In this document: positions 5,987 through 10,316 of the stretch, in pieces
How the letters are laid out: each line of letters begins with the position of its first letter
How positions within the stretch are numbered: position 1 is the first letter of the stretch
Assembly (NCBI GenBank): GCA_017302355.1
Contig: JAFLDQ010000127.1
Span: 1 to 10,316, forward strand
Direction: 5' to 3'
DNA from: Dechloromonas sp.
GTDB taxonomy: Bacteria; Pseudomonadota; Gammaproteobacteria; Burkholderiales; Rhodocyclaceae
Length of the DNA: 10,316 nucleotides
Made by a program: the position numbers and the translations under genes
Notes under the pieces: generated by a model
Told to the model about the DNA's origin: nothing
The model's input: only the letters and a program-made list of their open reading frames with translations
The model's database searches: none

Positions 5987-6059
5987 GCGAACCGGCCACC
6001 CTGCCGTCGTCCATGGGCTGCAACTTCCTGCGGACCCATCCGCGATTAGGCTTGAACGT

Positions 6060-6084
6060 TCGTGCGGTTGGCCGGCCGCAACGA
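6060..6084 (+). other. Hairpin in the leader of the CsgG-like gene
   Basis: TCGTGCGG pairs with CCGCaACGA (one bulged A) around an 8-nt loop, ending 24 nt before the AGGAGG ribosome binding site (6109-6114). The rest of 5881-6119 shows no gene on either strand. A role in mRNA stability or regulation is possible but unproven. Confidence 0.4.
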
Positions 6085-6119
6085 GAATTCCCACAAGAAT
6101 CCGTCACGAGGAGGTTGCC

Positions 6120-6977
6120 ATGTTCGCCACAAATCATTTCCGTCGTCCCCTGTTGCTGGGCAGCCTGATCTGCGTGGCGCTTGCCGGATGTTCCAACATG
6201 GACATGGGTTCGCCAGCGGCAAAAACGACCGCCACCGGTTCGGCGGCCGGCTCCAGTGTCCAGGGCGCCAACGCCCAGCTCGAAAGGTGCTCGGAAACGC
6301 TCGGCACGCTGGCGATCGTTGAGGACACCCACGCTTCCTGGTACGGCTATCTGACCGGCCAGTTGCGGCTCGGCTCGACCGTGCCGGTATTGAAGCTGCT
6401 GGTGCAGCAGTCCAACTGCTTCGTCGTTGTCGAGCGCGGCCGGGCGATGCAGAACATCATGGGCGAGCGGGCGCTCGAGCAATCGGGCGAGATGCGCAAG
6501 GGCTCCAACTTCGGCAAGGGCCAGATGGTCGCCGCCGACTATTCGATGAGTCCGTCGATCACCTTCAGCAACCAGAATGCCGGCGGCGCCGGCGCGGCGA
6601 TCGGCGGCCGCCTGGGCGGTTCGCTGGGCGCCCTGGTCGGCGGCAGCATGAGCGCCAAGGAAGCGAGCACGATGCTGACCCTGATCGACAATCGCTCGAG
6701 CGTGCAACTGGCTGCCGCCGAGGGCAGCGCCCGCAATGTCGACTTCGGCATGCTGGGCGGACTCTTCGGCGTTGGCGGCGGCGGCATTGCCGGCGGTTAC
6801 GCCAACACCGCGGAAGGCAAGGTCATCGTCGCCGCCTTCACCGATTCCTACAACAACATCGTCCGGGCCGTGCGCAACTACAAGGCGCAGGAGGTCCGGG
6901 GCGGACTCGGCACCGGCGGCCAGCTTGGCGTTCAGGGCGGCAGCACGCCGGCGGGCAAGGCCATCCGGAACAAGTAG
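6120..6977 (+). CDS. CsgG/HfaB-like lipoprotein
   Basis: A 285-aa lipoprotein. The start is fixed by AGGAGG five bases upstream and by a classical signal: HFRR, a hydrophobic core, then lipobox LAGC with Cys24. Ser-Asn follow the Cys (no Asp at +2), so sorting to the outer membrane is expected. After a low-complexity linker (28-50) comes a CsgG-like domain: LGTLAIVEDT (61-70), VLKLLVQQSNCFVVVERGRAMQNIMGERAL (90-119), VAADYSMSPSITFS (137-150), MLTLIDNRSSVQLAAAEGSARNVDFG (185-210) and EGKVIVAAFTDSYNNIVRAVRNY (232-254). Two Gly-rich segments, GGAGAAIGGRLGGSLGALVGG (155-175) and GMLGGLFGVGGGGIAGG (210-226), resemble glycine zippers. CsgG forms the curli secretion pore, but no curli genes are here, so the job is probably different (related lipoproteins are linked to cell-surface or stress functions). 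It ends in a Gly-rich tail and is followed by its own terminator. Confidence 0.85.
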   Translation: MFATNHFRRPLLLGSLICVALAGCSNMDMGSPAAKTTATGSAAGSSVQGANAQLERCSETLGTLAIVEDTHASWYGYLTGQLRLGSTVPVLKLLVQQSNCFVVVERGRAMQNIMGERALEQSGEMRKGSNFGKGQMVAADYSMSPSITFSNQNAGGAGAAIGGRLGGSLGALVGGSMSAKEASTMLTLIDNRSSVQLAAAEGSARNVDFGMLGGLFGVGGGGIAGGYANTAEGKVIVAAFTDSYNNIVRAVRNYKAQEVRGGLGTGGQLGVQGGSTPAGKAIRNK

Positions 6978-7002
6978 AACCCGCGCCGTGGCGCCATGCG
7001 TG

Positions 7003-7033
7003 AAGGTGCCGGTTGCGCCGGCCCCTTTCCTTT
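7003..7033 (+). terminator. Intrinsic terminator after the CsgG-like gene
   Basis: AAGG-t-GCCGG pairs with CCGGC-c-CCTT around TTGCG: nine base pairs with one T/C mismatch. TCCTTT follows, a broken U tract. It lies 25 bp after the stop and separates this gene from the esterase that follows 37 bp on. Confidence 0.6.
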
Positions 7034-7069
7034 GGCGCTCGCCTGGCCAACCAGCGCAATCCTGGTGAC

Positions 7070-8146
7070 ATGAGCATCGCCGCTTCCCGGCACGGGGCCT
7101 GCGCCCTTCTCCTGCTTCTCCTGCCGGCTGTCGTCGGCGCCGCCCAGCCGCTGCCGGGGCTGGCCGCGAGCACCGGCGACGTGACGGTTTCCGGCATTTC
7201 TTCCGGCGGCTACATGGCGGTGCAGTTCCAGGTCGCCCATTCGGCCATCGTGCGCGGCGCCGGCATCGTCGCCGGCGGGCCGTACTACTGCGCACAGGGT
7301 TCGCTGCGCCGGGCGCTGGGCAACTGCATGAGACCTTCCGGCGACGCCCTGCCGCCGACGGCCGGCGAGACCCTGCGGACGGTCTCCCGACTGGCGGCGG
7401 CCGGCCGCATCGACCCCGCCGCCAACCTGCGCGACGATCGCGTCTGGCTGCTGGCCGGCGGCAACGACCGGACCGTCCTGCCGGCGGTCATGGATGCGCT
7501 CGCTGCTTTCTACCAAGCCGTCGTGCCCGCCGCCGCCATCCGCTACGTGAAGGTCGCGGAAGCCGGGCACGCCATGCTGTCGGTCGCCGACCCGCGGGCG
7601 AATCCCTGCCCGGCCAGCGAGCCGCCATTCATCAACCGCTGTCAGGACGCCGACGCCGCCGGCGAGCTGCTGACCCACCTGCTCGGCCCGCTGCAGCCGC
7701 CTGCCGCGGTATCCGCCGGCGAAGTCATCGCCTTCGACCAGCGCCCCTTCGTGCGCGGACGCGCCGTCGACGCCAGCCTGGCCGACGCGGGTTACGCCTT
7801 CGTCCCGGCCGGCTGCCGCGACGGCGGCTGCCGGATTCATGTCGCCTTCCATGGCTGCCGCCAGAACGCCGGCGAGATCGGCCGCCGCTTCGTCGACGGC
7901 GCCGGCTACAACGGCTGGGCGGCGAGCAACCGCCTCGTCGTCCTCTACCCGCAGACGGTGCGCCGCCGTGGCCTCGCCTTCGGCTCCCCGCGCTGGCAGT
8001 TCAACCCGAACGGCTGCTGGGACTGGTGGGGCTACACGGGGGACGCTTACCATACCCGCGACGGCGCCCAGATGCGCGCTGTGCGCGCGATGATCGGCGC
8101 ATTGGGAATGCCGCCGCAACCGGTACAATCCGCCAGCAACCGCTGA
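7070..8146 (+). CDS. Exported poly(3-hydroxybutyrate) depolymerase-family esterase, type-2 catalytic order
   Basis: The chosen ATG gives 358 aa and an N-terminal signal peptide (residues 1-25: a Leu-rich core LLLLLLPAVVGA, with cleavage near AQ). An in-frame ATG at 7013 would put 19 charged residues in front and overlaps the terminator. It is an alpha/beta hydrolase with the lipase box close to the N-terminus: GISSG (42-46), nucleophile Ser44. Candidate Asp133 (GGNDRTVLP) and His167 (EAGHAML) follow, and the oxyanion histidine comes last in VAFHGCRQN (His261). This order (Ser-Asp-His-oxyanion His) is that of type-2 PHB depolymerase domains, as in the periplasmic enzyme of Rhodospirillum rubrum. 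WDWWGYTGD (317-325) and paired cysteines (180/191, 249/254, 263/316) fit a secreted fold. No Ser/Thr-rich linker or substrate-binding domain follows, so it may act on oligomers or other esters rather than solid PHB granules. Confidence 0.88.
   Translation: MSIAASRHGACALLLLLLPAVVGAAQPLPGLAASTGDVTVSGISSGGYMAVQFQVAHSAIVRGAGIVAGGPYYCAQGSLRRALGNCMRPSGDALPPTAGETLRTVSRLAAAGRIDPAANLRDDRVWLLAGGNDRTVLPAVMDALAAFYQAVVPAAAIRYVKVAEAGHAMLSVADPRANPCPASEPPFINRCQDADAAGELLTHLLGPLQPPAAVSAGEVIAFDQRPFVRGRAVDASLADAGYAFVPAGCRDGGCRIHVAFHGCRQNAGEIGRRFVDGAGYNGWAASNRLVVLYPQTVRRRGLAFGSPRWQFNPNGCWDWWGYTGDAYHTRDGAQMRAVRAMIGALGMPPQPVQSASNR
8102..8129 (+). promoter_or_regulatory. Candidate parE promoter inside the end of the esterase gene
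   Basis: TTGGGA (8102-8107), 16 bp, TACAAT (8124-8129): 4/6 and 5/6 matches. It lies about 60 bp before the parE ATG and lets parE be transcribed independently of the esterase. Confidence 0.5.
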
Positions 8147-8187
8147 TCGCTGCGGTCGACCGGCCCACAACCTCATTTTCACAGCAC

Positions 8188-10137
8188 ATGACCGAATACT
8201 CCGCCGCCTCCATCCGCGTCCTGAAAGACCTCGAACCGGTCAAGGAGCGCCCGGGGATGTACACCCGGACGACCTGCCCGACCCACATCGTCCAGGAGGT
8301 CATTGACAATTCCGCCGACGAGGCGCTGGCCGGCTACGCCAAACGCATTTCGGTGCTCATCCGCGCCGACGGCGTGATCGAGGTTTCCGACAACGGGCGC
8401 GGCATTCCGGTCGAGATCCACCCGGAGGAAGGACGGCCGGCGGTCGAACTGGTCTTCTGCAAGCTGCACGCCGGCGGCAAGTTCAACAAGAAGGAGGCCG
8501 GCAATGCCTACCACTTCTCGGGCGGCCTGCACGGCGTCGGCGTTTCGGTCACCAACGCGCTGTCGACCCGGCTGGAAGTCGAGATCCGGCGCGGCGGTGG
8601 GGTGCACCGCATCGTCTTCGCCGCCGGCTTCGTCAGCGAGCCGCTGACCCGCATCGGCGACTGCGGACCGCGCACCACCGGCACGACGGTGCGTATCCGT
8701 CCCGACCCGAAATACTTCGATTCGCCGAAGCTGAATCTTGCCCAGCTCGAACACCTGCTGCGCTCGAAGGCCGTGCTGATGCCGAATGTTACGGTCGACC
8801 TCGAAATCGAGGGCGAAACGCCGAAGACCTGGTGCTACAGGAACGGCATGGCCGACTACCTGGCCGAGATGATGGCCGGCCAGCCGGTGGCGCCGATCTT
8901 CGTCGGCGAGAAGTACGTCGACAGCGAAAATGGCTTCGCCGTCGGCGAAGGCGCGACCTGGGCGCTGGCCTGGTTCGAGGAAGGCGGCGGCAAGCCGGAA
9001 AGCTACGTCAACCTGATCCCGACGCTCGACGGCGGCACCCACGAAGCAGGGTTGAAGGCCGGCGTTTTCGACGCGGTCAAGGCCTTCGCCGACCACCACG
9101 CGATCCTGCCGGCCAAGGTCAAGCTGGCGCAGGAAGACGTTTGCGGCCGCATGACCTGGCTGCTGTCGGCCAAGGTGCTCGACCCGCAATTCCAGGGCCA
9201 GACCAAGGAAAAGCTGACCAGCCGCGACGCCTACAAGCTGGTGTCGCAGATGGTGCGCGACCCCTTCGAGCTGTGGCTCAACAGCCACGCCGACTTCGGC
9301 CGGAAGATCGCCGAGCTGGCGGTCAGGGCGGCGCAGAACCGGATGAAATCGACGCAGAAAGTCGAGAAGAAGAAGTCTTCCGGCATCGCCACCCTGCCCG
9401 GCAAGCTGACCGACTGCGAATCGGACGACATCACGCGCAACGAGGTCTTCCTGGTCGAGGGCGATTCGGCCGGCGGCTCGGCCAAGCAGGGGCGCGACAA
9501 GGAAACCCAGGCGGTATTGCCCCTGCGTGGCAAGGTGCTCAACACCTGGGAAGTCGACCGGGACCAGCTGTTCAGGAACAACGAGGTGCACGACATTTCC
9601 GTCGCCATCGGCGTCGACCCGCACGGCATCAGCCAGATCGATACCGTCGACCTCTCCGGGCTGCGCTACGGCCGCATCATCGTCATGTCCGATGCCGACG
9701 TCGATGGCTCGCACATCCAGGTCCTGCTGTTCACCCTCTTCCTCAGGCACTTCCCCGCCCTGGTCGAGCGCGGCCACATCCACGTCGCCCAGCCGCCGCT
9801 GTTTCGCGTCGATGTCGAGACCAAGGGGCACACGCGCAAGGTCTATTGCCTCGATGAGACCGAGAAGGAACAGACGCTGCGGAAGCTGGCCGACGACGGC
9901 GTTGCGGAAAACCGGATCACCGTTTCGCGCTTCAAGGGCCTCGGCGAGATGAACCCGGACCAGCTCTGGGAGACGACCCTCTGCCCCGACACCCGCCGGC
10001 TGGTGCCCTTCCAGGCCAGCCGCCAGGCCATCGGCGAGATGACCGCCACCTTCACCCTGCTGATGGGCAAGGGCGAAGCCGCCGGCCGCCGGGCCTGGAT
10101 GGAGAAGGACGGCGGGCTGGTGGAAGCCGATGTCTGA
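8188..10137 (+). CDS. parE: DNA topoisomerase IV subunit B
   Basis: A 649-aa protein (E. coli ParE is 630). ParE is the ATPase half of the enzyme that decatenates daughter chromosomes, acting as a heterotetramer with ParC. The start is set by homology: MTEYSAASIRVLKDLEPVKERPGMY is the usual N-terminus, and an earlier ATG would translate the esterase end. The GHKL ATPase shows QEVIDNSADEALAG (36-49; Glu37 and Asn41), VSDNGRGIPV (66-75) and GGLHGVGVSVTNAL (112-125). The transducer domain carries a QTK loop (GQTKEKLTSRDAYK). The TOPRIM domain has EGDSAGGSAKQGRD (from Glu424), PLRGKVLN and MSDADVDGSH (Asp502, Asp504 and Asp506). FKGLGEMNPDQLWETT near the end is also typical. PGMYTRTTCPTH and the overall size favour ParE over GyrB. 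No clear Shine-Dalgarno is seen. The stop is tandem (TGATGA), and an ATG overlaps it at 10130 (see the possible parC remnant). Confidence 0.96.
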   Translation: MTEYSAASIRVLKDLEPVKERPGMYTRTTCPTHIVQEVIDNSADEALAGYAKRISVLIRADGVIEVSDNGRGIPVEIHPEEGRPAVELVFCKLHAGGKFNKKEAGNAYHFSGGLHGVGVSVTNALSTRLEVEIRRGGGVHRIVFAAGFVSEPLTRIGDCGPRTTGTTVRIRPDPKYFDSPKLNLAQLEHLLRSKAVLMPNVTVDLEIEGETPKTWCYRNGMADYLAEMMAGQPVAPIFVGEKYVDSENGFAVGEGATWALAWFEEGGGKPESYVNLIPTLDGGTHEAGLKAGVFDAVKAFADHHAILPAKVKLAQEDVCGRMTWLLSAKVLDPQFQGQTKEKLTSRDAYKLVSQMVRDPFELWLNSHADFGRKIAELAVRAAQNRMKSTQKVEKKKSSGIATLPGKLTDCESDDITRNEVFLVEGDSAGGSAKQGRDKETQAVLPLRGKVLNTWEVDRDQLFRNNEVHDISVAIGVDPHGISQIDTVDLSGLRYGRIIVMSDADVDGSHIQVLLFTLFLRHFPALVERGHIHVAQPPLFRVDVETKGHTRKVYCLDETEKEQTLRKLADDGVAENRITVSRFKGLGEMNPDQLWETTLCPDTRRLVPFQASRQAIGEMTATFTLLMGKGEAAGRRAWMEKDGGLVEADV

Positions 10138-10150
10138 TGATCGATGTTGA
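10130..10150 (+). pseudogene. Possible truncated start of parC (six codons)
   Basis: An ATG overlapping the parE stop (ATGTCTGA) opens the frame Met-Ser-Asp-Asp-Arg-Cys and then stops at 10148-10150. Many ParC proteins begin Met-Ser-Asp, and parE and parC are often adjacent and coupled, so this may be what is left after an insertion. Six codons are too few to prove it; it could equally be chance. Confidence 0.2.
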
Positions 10151-10254
10151 CGCTTTCGCGGTGAAGCGCCTGCATTGCTGCGACGGGTGTGCTCTTCGAT
10201 CCTCCCTTCGAGCCAATGCGCCAGGAAATCTCGTGTCAGAACCCAAGCTGTCGA

Positions 10255-10283
10255 TTGAAAATTAGCTAGGCCTTAGCTAAACT
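10255..10283 (+). promoter_or_regulatory. Strong sigma70-like promoter with TTAGCTA repeats in the spacer
   Basis: TTGAAA (10255-10260), exactly 17 bp, TAAACT (10278-10283). Two TTAGCTA boxes lie within the spacer and -10 (10262-10268 and 10273-10279), 11 bp apart, roughly one helical turn; the second reads TTAGCTAA, itself palindromic. This looks like an autoregulated operator-promoter of the kind seen in small regulatory or toxin-antitoxin operons. The start of transcription would fall near 10290. Confidence 0.6.
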
Positions 10284-10289
10284 CACCCC

Positions 10290-10316
10290 GTGATCGACCA
10301 TCATGGAGAGCCCGTC
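10290..10316 (+). CDS. Possible start of an unidentified gene (nine codons to the window edge)
   Basis: A GTG at the predicted transcription start opens Val/Met-Ile-Asp-His-His-Gly-Glu-Pro-Val and runs off the window. An alternative ATG at 10303 reads Met-Glu-Ser-Pro in another frame. Neither has a ribosome binding site, so the GTG would be leaderless. No family can be named from nine residues. The stretch 10151-10254 before it shows no gene. Confidence 0.3.

Noticed and set aside
5853..7295. 480-codon minus-strand open frame across the CsgG-like gene
   Set aside because: Runs through a leader, a ribosome binding site, a terminator and parts of three genes; composition is that of a shadow frame.
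6932..8182. 416-codon minus-strand open frame opposite the esterase
   Set aside because: Shadow of the plus-strand gene, which has a signal peptide and a full catalytic set.
8179..9831. 550-codon minus-strand open frame opposite parE
   Set aside because: Antisense shadow of parE; the plus-strand protein has all topoisomerase motifs.
10151..10172. Stem CGCTT/AAGCG after parE as a terminator
   Set aside because: Only five pairs with an 8-nt loop and no T tract.
1..10316. CRISPR arrays, tRNA/rRNA genes, insertion sequences, transposase or integrase genes
   Set aside because: Looked for on both strands; no regular repeat-spacer pattern, no cloverleaf or rRNA motif, and no transposase or recombinase protein is present.

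Overview
The window is high-GC bacterial DNA with dense, short-gapped genes. The protein set (RimO, ParE, YjbQ, YedI/DUF808, a type-2-order PHB depolymerase, a soluble PQQ sugar dehydrogenase) suggests a betaproteobacterium, plausibly Rhodocyclales (Dechloromonas/Accumulibacter-like). That placement is inferred from the overall look of the proteins, not from a search.

Layout. (1) Positions 1-3100, minus strand: a run of five closely packed genes reading leftward, tumE - tumA - rimO - patatin-like phospholipase - FAD-linked oxidase (cut by the window edge). tumE/tumA is a toxin-antitoxin pair of the TumE (DUF6516) / HVO_A0114-like winged-helix type. It sits directly upstream of the housekeeping gene rimO with only 16 bp between them. 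Its promoter carries a perfect 7-bp inverted repeat in the -35/-10 spacer, and a 13-bp direct repeat brackets the pair. (2) 3065-3433: a gene-free stretch with several strong hairpins and a minus-strand intrinsic terminator that has no gene to serve. (3) 3434-4962, plus strand: a secreted PQQ-type sugar dehydrogenase overlapping yjbQ by 4 bp. (4) 4969-5880, minus strand: YedI/DUF808 membrane protein, convergent with yjbQ. (5) 6120-6977, plus strand: a CsgG/HfaB-like lipoprotein with a ribosome binding site, a leader and a terminator of its own. (6) 7070-8146: an exported PHB-depolymerase-family esterase. (7) 8188-10137: parE, with a likely promoter inside the end of the esterase gene. (8) 10138-10316: lower-GC sequence with a strong sigma70-like promoter whose spacer holds two TTAGCTA boxes and which ends at a possible leaderless GTG start running off the window.

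Most of the window is ordinary chromosome. The parts worth a second look are the TumE/TumA module lodged in front of rimO, the structured non-coding stretch next to it, and the junction after parE. At that junction a six-codon ORF overlapping the parE stop may be the stump of a parC interrupted by an insertion. Both accessory-looking loci share one promoter design: repeats in the spacer and a start codon at the predicted transcription start.
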